Part shown: piece by piece, positions 34,011 to 41,377 of the stretch
Layout: each line of letters begins with the position of its first letter
How positions within the stretch are numbered: the stretch's first letter is position 1
Origin: Winogradskyella sp.
GTDB taxonomy: Bacteria; Bacteroidota; Bacteroidia; Flavobacteriales; Flavobacteriaceae
NCBI GenBank assembly: GCA_002722255.1
Contig: PBLD01000003.1
Location: 135,336 to 199,335 of the forward strand
Length of the DNA: 64,000 nucleotides
Direction: 5' to 3'
Program-made: the position numbers and the translations under genes
The notes under the pieces: generated by a model
What the model was told of the DNA's origin: nothing
The model's database searches: none
The model's input: only the letters and a program-made list of their open reading frames with translations

Positions 34011-35804
34011 TTATTTTCTTCTAGATCTGCGAGGTCTGTCAGATGCTGAACGTCTTCCTTTTTTAGGAGATCTGTCGGAGCGTCTTCCTTCTGGCTTATT
34101 AGAGTCATTACTACGTCTAGAACGTCTGTCTCCACGAGGTTTGTCATTACCTTTTCTTTTTCCACCACGTCCTCTTTCGCGTCTTCCGCCACCACTACGA
34201 CCTTTGTTTTCACTAACTTCTACATTAACAAAGCGACCGTTATACTTAAAATCTGTAAAAAATGCCAAGACTTTTTCTTCATTCTCTTTTTCTGTGTTAA
34301 AGAATGAAAAGCTATCCTTTACATCAACTTTAAAGACATCGTCTCTACCAAGTTCTAAAACTTCTTTTAGGAAATCTTTTAAAGACATCCAGTCATAGCC
34401 ATCTTTACGACCAACGTTTATAAAGTAGCGCGTATCCGAGCCAGAAGATCTTCCACCATCATCTCTACCACGACCAGAATCTGAAACTGTAAGATCCTTA
34501 GAATTTTTATAATAGTTAAAGAAACGTGTAAATTCCACCGAAAAGAACTTTTTAATTAATTCGTCCTTTTCTGTATCTTCAAATAGTTCGTTAATGCTGT
34601 CTAAGTATTTATCAATTTCGTGATTAACTTCAGTATTGTGAATCTTGTTGGCCAAGCTCATTAATTGCACTTCGCAGATTTCCATTCCAGAAGGAATATC
34701 TTTCTTTTCAAACTGCCTTTTAATAATGCGCTCTATACTTTTTATTTTTCGTACTTCGCTCTTAGCAACAATAACCATTGAAACACCAGTTTTACCAGCT
34801 CTACCTGTACGTCCAGAACGGTGTGTGTAGGTTTCAATTTCGTCTGGTAATTGGTAATTGATAACGTGTGTAATATCATCTACATCAATACCACGCGCTG
34901 CAACATCTGTAGCTACAAGCATTTGTATTTGCTTGTTTCTAAAGGATTTCATAACTAAATCACGTTGATTTTGACTTAAATCTCCATGTAGTGCACCAGC
35001 ACTGTAGCCATCCTCAATAAGCTTTTCAGCAATCTTTTGTGTATCGCGTTTTGTTCTACAGAAAATAACTGAGAAAATATCTGGATTAGCATCTGCTAAA
35101 CGCTTTAAAGCCAAATAACGATCACGACCATTTACTAAATAATACTCATGAGAAACATTGCTTGTACTTTCGTTTTTGTTACCTACTGTTATTTCAATAG
35201 GGTCGTACATAAATTCTTTAGCGATGGTAGCCACTTCTTTTGGCATGGTTGCTGAAAATAACCAAGTACTTTTATCTGTTGGTGTGTGCGACAAGATATC
35301 TGTAATATCTTCATAAAAGCCCATGTTTAACATTTCATCAGCTTCGTCTAATACACTGTATTGTATTTTAGAAATGTCAACTAGGTTACGGCTAATCATA
35401 TCTTTCATACGACCCGGAGTAGCGACAACAATTTGTGCACCTTTTTTTATTTGCTTGGCTTGGTCTGTTACGCTTGCACCACCATAAATGGCAACAACAT
35501 TTAAGCCTTTGCAATATTTACCGTAAAGTTTTAACTCATTGGTAATTTGCAAACATAATTCTCTGGTAGGAGAAAGTATAAGCCCTTGTGTGGTTCTGCT
35601 GTTAACGTCAATTTTTTGTAGCATCGGAAAACCAAATGCTGCGGTTTTTCCTGTACCAGTTTGCGCCAATGCTACAAGGTCGCGCTCTTCTTCTAATAAT
35701 ACCGGAATTGCTTTTTGTTGAATTTCACTTGGTGTTTCAAATCCTAAATCTGAAATACCATTAAGAAGGTCTTCATTAAGACCAAGTTGTTGGAATGTGC
35801 TCAT
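34011..35804 (-). CDS. DEAD-box RNA helicase with DbpA-like RNA-binding domain and basic tail
   Basis: The 597-residue protein has all core motifs: Walker A 'AQTGTGKT' near 46-53, 'PTRELCLQI', 'TPGR', 'DEAD' near 149, 'SAT', 'ARGIDVDD' and 'HRSGRTGR'. A DbpA/CsdA-type RNA-binding domain is near 455-535 ('FINVGRKDGYDWMSLKDFL'), and the last 60 residues are rich in Arg, Gly, Lys and Ser. Such helicases help ribosome assembly and RNA turnover, often in the cold. A promoter box at 35940-35947 would give a leader of about 130 nt, as is common for cold-induced helicases. It is convergent with the T9SS type B gene, 10 bp apart. Confidence 0.94.
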   Translation of the reverse strand: MSTFQQLGLNEDLLNGISDLGFETPSEIQQKAIPVLLEEERDLVALAQTGTGKTAAFGFPMLQKIDVNSRTTQGLILSPTRELCLQITNELKLYGKYCKGLNVVAIYGGASVTDQAKQIKKGAQIVVATPGRMKDMISRNLVDISKIQYSVLDEADEMLNMGFYEDITDILSHTPTDKSTWLFSATMPKEVATIAKEFMYDPIEITVGNKNESTSNVSHEYYLVNGRDRYLALKRLADANPDIFSVIFCRTKRDTQKIAEKLIEDGYSAGALHGDLSQNQRDLVMKSFRNKQIQMLVATDVAARGIDVDDITHVINYQLPDEIETYTHRSGRTGRAGKTGVSMVIVAKSEVRKIKSIERIIKRQFEKKDIPSGMEICEVQLMSLANKIHNTEVNHEIDKYLDSINELFEDTEKDELIKKFFSVEFTRFFNYYKNSKDLTVSDSGRGRDDGGRSSGSDTRYFINVGRKDGYDWMSLKDFLKEVLELGRDDVFKVDVKDSFSFFNTEKENEEKVLAFFTDFKYNGRFVNVEVSENKGRSGGGRRERGRGGKRKGNDKPRGDRRSRRSNDSNKPEGRRSDRSPKKGRRSASDRPRRSRRK

Positions 35805-35947
35805 TCTTGTTTTTAATGTATGCGATAAATTAATGTAGTGTTACATTAGAAGCGTATCGACATACTTAAACCAAAACTTCTTGTAACACACCTCACTCTG
35901 AGGTTTTCGCGTTTGATTTAATATACGCGAATTTTGGCGCAAAGATA
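35805..35947 (-). promoter_or_regulatory. Promoter and long leader of the DEAD-box helicase gene
   Basis: On the minus strand TATCTTTG (35940-35947) matches the -7 consensus. From there to the ATG is about 130 nt of untranslated leader with a small CCTC/GAGG hairpin (around 35890-35904). Long structured leaders are typical of cold-shock-controlled helicase genes; the control here is not proven. Confidence 0.5.
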
Positions 35948-36010
35948 CTCTTTTATTTGACTATATGGCTATTAATAAAATTAAGTAGAAATTTTTGCTC
36001 GAATTAATTC

Positions 36011-36018
36011 TATATTTG
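36011..36018 (+). promoter_or_regulatory. -7 promoter box of the small secreted protein gene
   Basis: TATATTTG is a perfect TAnnTTTG match 21 bp before the ATG at 36039, which fits a short leader. Confidence 0.5.
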
Positions 36019-36038
36019 AGAAATTTAAAATTTATATA

Positions 36039-36521
36039 ATGAAAAAATTAGTAATTATTGCATTACTTTTTCTAGGTGTTTTTGTTAATGCTCAAGAAAC
36101 AGAAGCAGAAAAACAAGCACGTGGCATAGAGTTAATGTCTAAAAAAGTAGACATGACTGTTGACAGTGAACTATTTATGTCTGTAACGCAGAATACCTAC
36201 GTTTCAGAGAGTCCTAAAGCAGTTGTTATGGGAATGTACGTGCCTGAAAACTATGAGGCTGCAAAGAAAAAATTAAAAGAAAACGCTTCTACTCAAAACT
36301 TTGAAATTACAAGTTCTGGAGAGAAAGAAATTAATGGCATTAAAGTGCTTTATATGTATGGAAACTCTGAAGCAGAAGGTGTAAAGTTAAATAACAAGGT
36401 TTATTGCTATGAAATAGATAAAGATACTTGCTTAATGCTTGTAGGAATGCTAGAAGTTGGTGCAAATAAAAAATATTCAGAAGCAATAGATTCTGCTCTT
36501 AATTCAGGAATAAAGAAATAA
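36039..36521 (+). CDS. Small secreted protein of unknown function
   Basis: The 160-residue product has a signal peptide (about 1-18, ending FVNAQ) and an alpha/beta domain with no motif I recognise. Distinct segments are 'AVVMGMYVPENYEAAKKKLK' and 'KEINGIKVLYMYGNSEAEG', which resemble stress- or lipid-binding folds only loosely. It is expected in the periplasm or outside. It has its own -7 box and is convergent with the marC gene, 15 bp apart. Confidence 0.75.
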   Translation: MKKLVIIALLFLGVFVNAQETEAEKQARGIELMSKKVDMTVDSELFMSVTQNTYVSESPKAVVMGMYVPENYEAAKKKLKENASTQNFEITSSGEKEINGIKVLYMYGNSEAEGVKLNNKVYCYEIDKDTCLMLVGMLEVGANKKYSEAIDSALNSGIKK

Positions 36522-36536
36522 CTTTAGTACAAATTA

Positions 36537-37151
36537 CTATTGAATATTAGTAAAGTAGTTACTTATGCCATTCAAAATGCTTTGTATGGCATAAGATGCT
36601 AAAATAAGTCCCATAACTTTACTTAAAACGGTAATACCATAGTCTCCAATAACTTTCTGTAGCTTGGTTGCTGCAAGTAAAATAAGACAAGTTATACCAA
36701 CCACGCATAACACAATCAATGTTGTAAAAGTTTGTTGCTTTATAGAGTAAATATGATTGTTTGTCATTAATACGACTGCCATTATAGCACCAGGTGATGC
36801 TATAGATGGTATAGCTATCGGAAAAACAGTAACATGCTTATAATCTGTAATACTACTCTTTTCTTGTTCTGGTTTCCCTACACCAAAAATCATTGTTAGA
36901 GCAAATAGAAAAAGAATGACTCCACCAGAAATCTGAAAAGCATCTAGCGATACAGACATACCTTCTAATATAAGCTGTCCTATAACTATAAAAAAGAGAA
37001 GTATCAAAAAGGCTACGATGCAAGCCCTTATTGCTATTTTCTTTTTATGTACAAGATCAAACTCTTTAGTGGCCTCTAAATAAACAGGTATGGACCCAAT
37101 AGGATCTATTACAGCAAATATTAAGAATACAGTTGATAAGATTTCTGCCAT
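36537..37151 (-). CDS. MarC-family integral membrane protein
   Basis: The start ATG at 37151 gives 204 residues beginning 'MAEILSTVFLIFAVIDPIG'; the TTG at 37178 would overlap the upstream gene. There are six hydrophobic helices, the conserved 'DPIGSIPVYLEAT' near 15-27 and the mirrored 'PIAIPSIASPGAIMAVVLM' near 117-135, matching the MarC/NAAT family. Some members carry neutral amino acids, others have no known substrate; the early link to multiple antibiotic resistance was not upheld. It follows the DUF3124 gene by 7 bp on the same strand and is probably co-transcribed. Confidence 0.88.
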   Translation of the reverse strand: MAEILSTVFLIFAVIDPIGSIPVYLEATKEFDLVHKKKIAIRACIVAFLILLFFIVIGQLILEGMSVSLDAFQISGGVILFLFALTMIFGVGKPEQEKSSITDYKHVTVFPIAIPSIASPGAIMAVVLMTNNHIYSIKQQTFTTLIVLCVVGITCLILLAATKLQKVIGDYGITVLSKVMGLILASYAIQSILNGISNYFTNIQ

Positions 37152-37158
37152 ACTATAA

Positions 37159-37665
37159 CTATTCAATTCTCTTAGCAAGAGTTGTAAAAGATAAACCTTG
37201 TTGTCCCATAGTTGAGGTCATAACGCCTTCAAAAAGAGGCTCTGGACAATTATTTGGTGTTTTCCATTCAAAAATAAAGTTAGAACCCGTTCCTCCAGAA
37301 ACATCTATTTCGTCTATTACAATTTCTGTTGTTTCCATAGGTGCAAGGAATATAGGAAAGTCAAAGTATTTCCTTACGGATTTACCATGAGTATCATAAT
37401 ACTCAGCTCTTAAAAGATAAATAGTGTCTTTGTCACTTGTGTTTCGCATACTTACCATAGAAGTTAAATTATGCTTTGTGTGTTCGGTTAAGCTATATAT
37501 TTGAGAATAAATGGATAGATAAGACTTTCCATACTCTAAAGAGTCCGATGCCTTTAACTTTACAGCTCTTTTAGACCAGTTTTCTGGGTTTAAAGAGGTG
37601 TTTTCTTTTTTCGTTTCGCAACTGAAAACTAAAAGTATTATAAAAAGTAAATAATGAAATTTCAT
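37159..37665 (-). CDS. DUF3124-like lipoprotein
   Basis: The start at 37665 gives 'MKFHYLLFIILLVFSCETK', a clean lipoprotein signal with Cys16, and about 168 residues; the frame extends 24 bp further up to 37689 without need. The mature part has the DUF3124 pattern: 'YSQIYSLTEHTKHNLTSMVS', 'MRNTSDKDTIYLLRAEYYDT', then 'APMETTEIVIDEIDVSGG' and 'GSNFIFEW'. These are small beta-sandwich proteins of unknown role. The marC gene follows directly. Confidence 0.82.
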   Translation of the reverse strand: MKFHYLLFIILLVFSCETKKENTSLNPENWSKRAVKLKASDSLEYGKSYLSIYSQIYSLTEHTKHNLTSMVSMRNTSDKDTIYLLRAEYYDTHGKSVRKYFDFPIFLAPMETTEIVIDEIDVSGGTGSNFIFEWKTPNNCPEPLFEGVMTSTMGQQGLSFTTLAKRIE

Positions 37666-37730
37666 AAGCTTCTTTTGTTTTATGTACAATTAAAGATAAT
37701 AGTAAAGTAGATAAGTCCTTAGAATTTTTA

Positions 37731-38312
37731 TTAAAACTGATTTAAAAATTCAATCAACTGAGAAACAGCCTTACCACGATGGCCTATTTTGTTTTTTTCT
37801 TCTAAAGAAATCTCAGCAAAAGTTTTGGTAAAGCCTTTAGCTTTAAAAATAGGATCGTAACCAAAACCTTTATCACCTTGTTTTTCTGTTGTAATTTCAC
37901 CTTTGCAGATTCCGGTAAAAGTTTTTAGTACACCATTGAGGTGCAAAGCAATAACGGTTTTAAACTGAGCAGAACGAGAGGTCGCATTTTTAAGGTTAGA
38001 AAGTAATTTGTTCATATTATCGTCAGCATTGCGTTGCGGACCAGCATAATATGCTGTGTCTACTCCAGGTTCACCATTTAAGGCTTCTACTTCTAAACCT
38101 GTGTCATCTGCAAAGCAATCGTAACCATAATTGTCTTTTACATAATTAGCTTTTTGCTGTGCATTACCTTCTATAGTACCAGTTGTTTCAGGGATTTCTT
38201 CATGGCAACCAATATCTTCTAAACTTAGAAGTTTGATTTGTTCTGGCACCAAAGATTGTACTTCTTTTATCTTGTTTTTATTATTGGTAGCGAATACAAT
38301 TTTCATAGACAT
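37731..38312 (-). CDS. rdgB: Non-canonical purine NTP diphosphatase (RdgB/HAM1)
   Basis: The 193-residue protein starts 'MKIVFATNNKNKIKEVQSL' (either of two ATGs, 38312 or 38306) and has 'TIEGNAQQKANYV' near 47-59, 'CFADDTGLEVEALNG' near 66-80, 'GDKGFGYDPIF' near 145-155 and 'NKIGHRGKAVSQL'. This is the Ham1/RdgB house-cleaning enzyme, which hydrolyses dITP, ITP and XTP to monophosphates so that they do not enter DNA and RNA. It is cytosolic and appears monocistronic. Confidence 0.95.
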   Translation of the reverse strand: MSMKIVFATNNKNKIKEVQSLVPEQIKLLSLEDIGCHEEIPETTGTIEGNAQQKANYVKDNYGYDCFADDTGLEVEALNGEPGVDTAYYAGPQRNADDNMNKLLSNLKNATSRSAQFKTVIALHLNGVLKTFTGICKGEITTEKQGDKGFGYDPIFKAKGFTKTFAEISLEEKNKIGHRGKAVSQLIEFLNQF

Positions 38313-38385
38313 ATTTTTGTCAAAAATAGCTTATAATTATTGCTTGAGAAAGTCCGTGTATTATTAAATATTTAGCTTTACTTTA

Positions 38386-38397
38386 TGATAATTATCA
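38386..38397. promoter_or_regulatory. TGAT-N4-ATCA palindrome upstream of hpf
   Basis: TGATAATTATCA is a perfect 12-bp palindrome 65 bp before the hpf ATG. Its shape equals the core of Crp/Fnr-family sites (TTGAT-N4-ATCAA). Control of ribosome hibernation by such a regulator would make sense but is inferred. Confidence 0.4.
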
Positions 38398-38461
38398 GTT
38401 ATACCTCCTGTAAATTGTCGTATATTAGATAAAGGAATTATTAATTAAAACAAGTAAAATT

Positions 38462-38761
38462 ATGACGGTAAATTTTCAATATGTAAACACAGATGTAAGT
38501 GAAACATTATCAGCGTTTACAACAGAAAAGTTAGAAAAATTAGCAGAAAAATTTGAGTTCTTAATTTCAGCTCAGGTTTATATTAAACATGATGATAAAG
38601 ACCACGAAGCAGGTAAAATTTGTAACATAGAATTGAGTCTTCCTGGTCCACGCATTTTTGCAACATCAAACAAGGCCTCTTACGAATTGGCTGTAAATGA
38701 AACTATAAACGATTTAACGCGTCAATTAAAAAAGCGAAAAGAAGTTTTTAAAACACACTAA
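38462..38761 (+). CDS. hpf: Short ribosome hibernation-promoting factor (HPF/RaiA family)
   Basis: The 99-residue protein matches the short HPF/YfiA type: 'VNFQYVNTDVSETLSAFTTE' then 'KLEKLAEKFEFLISAQVYIK', a basic helix, 'CNIELSLPGPRIFATSNK' and the last 'AVNETINDLTRQLKKRKE'. It binds the 30S subunit at the tRNA and mRNA sites and makes idle ribosomes in slow growth. There is no C-terminal dimerisation domain as in long HPF. A palindrome at 38386 may control it. It is convergent with rlmH. Confidence 0.9.
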   Translation: MTVNFQYVNTDVSETLSAFTTEKLEKLAEKFEFLISAQVYIKHDDKDHEAGKICNIELSLPGPRIFATSNKASYELAVNETINDLTRQLKKRKEVFKTH

Positions 38762-38795
38762 AATTGAAATAAAACGTTTCGACGTTTAATTATGC

Positions 38796-38861
38796 CAGAG
38801 GGTTTACTCGGTTGGTTATCTATGATGATATGGTTCGTTCTTTAAAATAGTAAACCCTCTG
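38796..38861. repeat. 13-bp perfect inverted repeat spanning the rlmH stop
   Basis: CAGAGGGTTTACT (38796-38808, downstream of the rlmH stop) is the exact reverse complement of AGTAAACCCTCTG (38849-38861, inside the last codons of rlmH). The 40-nt loop contains the rlmH stop codon at 38816-38818. There is no T-run, so it is not a standard terminator. Confidence 0.7.
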
Positions 38862-39289
38862 TATAATTGTTCTATAAAAAATAAGCGAACCATTTGATGC
38901 GAAAATGTCATTTTAGACAATCCTAATTTTCCATTAGCTCTTTTATAAACCTCTTCTGAAAATCCATAAGGGCCTCCAATAACAAATATTAAAGTTTTTA
39001 TTCCTGAATTCATGTGCTTTTGTAGGTAGTTAGAAAATGCTACAGAATCCATTTGTTTTCCATTTTCATCTAATAATATAAGCACGTCTGAATTTTGAGT
39101 CTTGGCAAGAATTAATTCTCCTTCCTTTTCTTTTTGCTGTTCTTCAGAAAGATGCTTCACTTTTTTAAGATCTGGTATAATCTCAAATTCAAATTTAATA
39201 TAGTGGCTCAGTCGTTTTTTGTAGTCTTCAATTAATGTTTGAAGATTTTTATTGTCCGTTTTGCCTATGGCAATGAGTTTAATATTCAT
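38816..39289 (-). CDS. rlmH: 23S rRNA (pseudouridine-1915-N3)-methyltransferase
   Basis: The 157-residue protein has the RlmH/SPOUT pattern: 'MNIKLIAIGKTDNKNLQTLI' at the start, 'LILLDENGKQMDSVAFS' near 70-86, 'LIFVIGGPYGFSEEVYKRA' near 100-118 with the SAM-binding glycines, and the ending 'EQLYRGFTILKNEPYHHR' in place of the usual YHHE/K. It methylates N3 of pseudouridine 1915 in helix 69 of the assembled 70S ribosome. An inverted repeat spans the stop codon. It is convergent with hpf. Confidence 0.95.
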   Translation of the reverse strand: MNIKLIAIGKTDNKNLQTLIEDYKKRLSHYIKFEFEIIPDLKKVKHLSEEQQKEKEGELILAKTQNSDVLILLDENGKQMDSVAFSNYLQKHMNSGIKTLIFVIGGPYGFSEEVYKRANGKLGLSKMTFSHQMVRLFFIEQLYRGFTILKNEPYHHR

Positions 39290-39297
39290 ATGCTTTT

Positions 39298-39440
39298 GTC
39301 ACTTCAAGTGATTTCATTTCGATTGCTATCGAAATTGGAATTGTATCGAGAAGTCTTGTGTAGCTGATTCTCGATAGTTCTACTGAGCTTGTCGAAGTAC
39401 AAATTTATTCGTTTTGCTGATAAATTCACTCCAACTGACG
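39298..39440. repeat. Double palindromic repeat, copy 2 (interrupted)
   Basis: The outer arms are GTCACTTCAAGTGA (39298-39311) and TCACTCCAACTGACG (39426-39440), partly diverged. The inner left arm TTGTATCGAGAA is at 39341-39352. The inner right arm TTCTCGATACAA is split: TTCTCGATA (39368-39376), then 23 bp containing CTGAGCTTGTCGAAG, then CAA. A TA lies at both sides of the insert. Confidence 0.7.
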
Positions 39441-39499
39441 TAAGATTTATTAAACTTTTCAAATTTCAATTCCTATTTTTACACTAAATAAAACATCTC

Positions 39500-40357
39500 A
39501 TGATTTCAAAAGAACAATTCCAAACCGAAATAGATTTAATTATAGCCAATGCCATTAGAGAAGATGTAGGAGATGGCGATCATAGTTCTTTGGCTTGCAT
39601 ACCAACTTCAGCTACCGGAAAAGCTAAACTTTTAGTAAAAGACAGCGGTATTATTGCTGGTATTGAATTTGCTAAACAAGTGTTTGCTTATGTGGATAAA
39701 GACATGAAAGTTGAAACACTTATTGAAGATGGGAGTAAGGTGAAGTATGGAGATATTGCATTTTATGTAGAAGGATCTTCACAGTCTATTCTTAAAGCGG
39801 AGCGTTTGGTGCTTAATGCTATGCAACGTATGAGTGCTATAGCAACGAAAACCAGAAAGTTTGTGGATTTATTAGAAGGTACAGGAACCAAAATTTTAGA
39901 TACACGAAAAACGACTCCAGGTATTAGAGCACTTGAAAAATGGGCTGTAAAAATTGGAGGTGGAGAAAATCATAGATTTGCACTGTATGATATGATTATG
40001 CTAAAGGACAATCATATCGATTTTGCAGGTGGAGTAACCAAAGCCATAGAGCAAACCAAACAATACCTTAAGGATACCAATAGAGATTTAAAAATTATTG
40101 TTGAAGCACGCGACCTTGAAGAAATTAAAGAAATATTAGATTGTGGTGGTGTATATCGTATTCTTATAGATAATTTTAATTATGAGGATACTAGAAAAGC
40201 AGTAAAGCTTATAGGTGAGCAATGTCTTACAGAATCGTCAGGTGGCATTAATGAAAAAACGGTAAGGCAGTATGCAGAATGTGGTGTAGATTATATTTCA
40301 TCTGGTGCATTGACACACTCTGTTTATAATATGGATTTAAGTTTAAAAGCTGTCTAG
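39500..40357 (+). CDS. nadC: Nicotinate-nucleotide diphosphorylase (carboxylating)
   Basis: The 285-residue protein matches NadC: 'AIREDVGDGDHSSLACIP' near 17-34, 'LKAERLVLNAMQRMSAIAT' near 100-118, 'ILDTRKTTPGIRALEKWAVK' near 132-151, 'GGGENHRFALYDMIMLKDNH' and 'VDYISSGALTHSV'. It converts quinolinate and PRPP to nicotinate mononucleotide, CO2 and pyrophosphate in NAD biosynthesis. nadA and nadB are not in the window. The stop is followed within 5 bp by a TCTAA half-array, then the YihY gene. Confidence 0.96.
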   Translation: MISKEQFQTEIDLIIANAIREDVGDGDHSSLACIPTSATGKAKLLVKDSGIIAGIEFAKQVFAYVDKDMKVETLIEDGSKVKYGDIAFYVEGSSQSILKAERLVLNAMQRMSAIATKTRKFVDLLEGTGTKILDTRKTTPGIRALEKWAVKIGGGENHRFALYDMIMLKDNHIDFAGGVTKAIEQTKQYLKDTNRDLKIIVEARDLEEIKEILDCGGVYRILIDNFNYEDTRKAVKLIGEQCLTESSGGINEKTVRQYAECGVDYISSGALTHSVYNMDLSLKAV

Positions 40358-40361
40358 AAAG

Positions 40362-40399
40362 TCTAAAAATCTAACCATCTAAGTAGTCTAAATCTCTAA
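40362..40399 (+). repeat. Single-orientation TCTAA array between nadC and the YihY gene
   Basis: TCTAA occurs at 40362, 40370, 40378, 40387 and 40395, 8-9 bp apart. It starts 4 bp after the nadC stop and ends 6 bp before the next ATG. There is no opposed partner, so it is a half copy of the arrays at 16473-16939 and 18330-18448. Confidence 0.85.
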
Positions 40400-40405
40400 A
40401 GCTGA

Positions 40406-41356
40406 ATGACAAAACATATAGAAGATAAACTAGATAAAATACCTGTAATTAATATTGTAGTTCGCTTTTTTAAGCAAGTCCGATTGCCAGGTTTTGAAGG
40501 TTTGTCTATCTACGACTTGCTAGAGCTTTATTTAAGAGGTATTGTAAAAGGCGCATTAACAACGAGAGCCAGTGCCATTGCTTTTAGTTTTTTTACTGCT
40601 ATATTTCCCTTTTTACTATTCGTAATTATTTTAATGCCATACATACCAATTGATGGATTTCAGGTAGAGTTTGAGCGCTTTCTAAACGATTTTTTACCAC
40701 CACAAACATCAGAGTTTTTCTTTGCAAACATTTTTGAAAATATAAGTGGTGGCTCAGGTGCAGGATTGTTGTCTTCAGTTTTTTTATTGTCTATGTTATT
40801 AATGGCAAATGGTGTAAATGCCGTGTTTTCTGGTTTTGAAAACTCGTATCACGAGCAGTTAACACGTAATGTATTTCAACAATACATGTACGCTCTTGGT
40901 GTAGCACTTATTTTGGCGGTTTTAGTACTCTTAACTGTGGTTTTCTTTGGGTATACAGAAATCTATATTATAACACCGTTAAATGATGCTTTAGAAACCG
41001 AAAAAGCAACAGCAGAACAGTGGATTGCAGTTGTAAAGTATCTCTTTTTTATACTTATGGTCTATTTAGCCACAGCAACTTTATATTACTTTGGTACAAA
41101 GGAAGGAAGACATACCAGATTTTTTTCAGTAGGAGCATTGCTTACTACTTTACTTATTATTCTTACATCTTATCTCTTTGGTATTTATATTGATAATTTT
41201 TCGCAATACAACAAGTTATATGGCTCTATTGGAGCTCTGCTGATTTTATTATTTTACCTATGGTTAAATGCTAATATTTTGCTTTTAGGATATGAGTTAA
41301 ATGCATCATTAAGGTTACTAAGTAAAATAAACAACAACGATAATAAAGCTAATTAA
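40406..41356 (+). CDS. YihY/virulence factor BrkB family membrane protein
   Basis: The 316-residue protein has six TM helices and the family pattern: 'LTTRASAIAFSFFTAIFPFL' near 53-72, 'ANGVNAVFSGFENSYHE' near 133-149 and the ending 'LYGSIGALLILLFYLWLNAN', 'LLLGYELNASL'. It is an inner-membrane protein. The family was once called RNase BN by error and has no settled role. It lies 22 bp before priA and may share its transcript. A TCTAA half-array occupies the gap from nadC. Confidence 0.9.
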   Translation: MTKHIEDKLDKIPVINIVVRFFKQVRLPGFEGLSIYDLLELYLRGIVKGALTTRASAIAFSFFTAIFPFLLFVIILMPYIPIDGFQVEFERFLNDFLPPQTSEFFFANIFENISGGSGAGLLSSVFLLSMLLMANGVNAVFSGFENSYHEQLTRNVFQQYMYALGVALILAVLVLLTVVFFGYTEIYIITPLNDALETEKATAEQWIAVVKYLFFILMVYLATATLYYFGTKEGRHTRFFSVGALLTTLLIILTSYLFGIYIDNFSQYNKLYGSIGALLILLFYLWLNANILLLGYELNASLRLLSKINNNDNKAN

Positions 41357-41377
41357 AACTGTTTCAGAGAATTTTAG

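Noticed and set aside
33812-34213. 133-codon minus-strand ORF at the end of the helicase gene
   Set aside because: It is an out-of-frame reading of the repetitive Arg/Gly/Ser tail of the helicase, extended into the convergent T9SS gene.
36537-37151. MarC gene as an antibiotic resistance determinant
   Set aside because: The family name is historical; the original resistance link was withdrawn and nothing here supports it.
38772-38787. AAACGT-TTCG-ACGTTT hairpin after hpf as a terminator
   Set aside because: The 6-bp AT-rich stem has a stable TTCG loop, but no T-run follows on either strand, so it is too weak to call.
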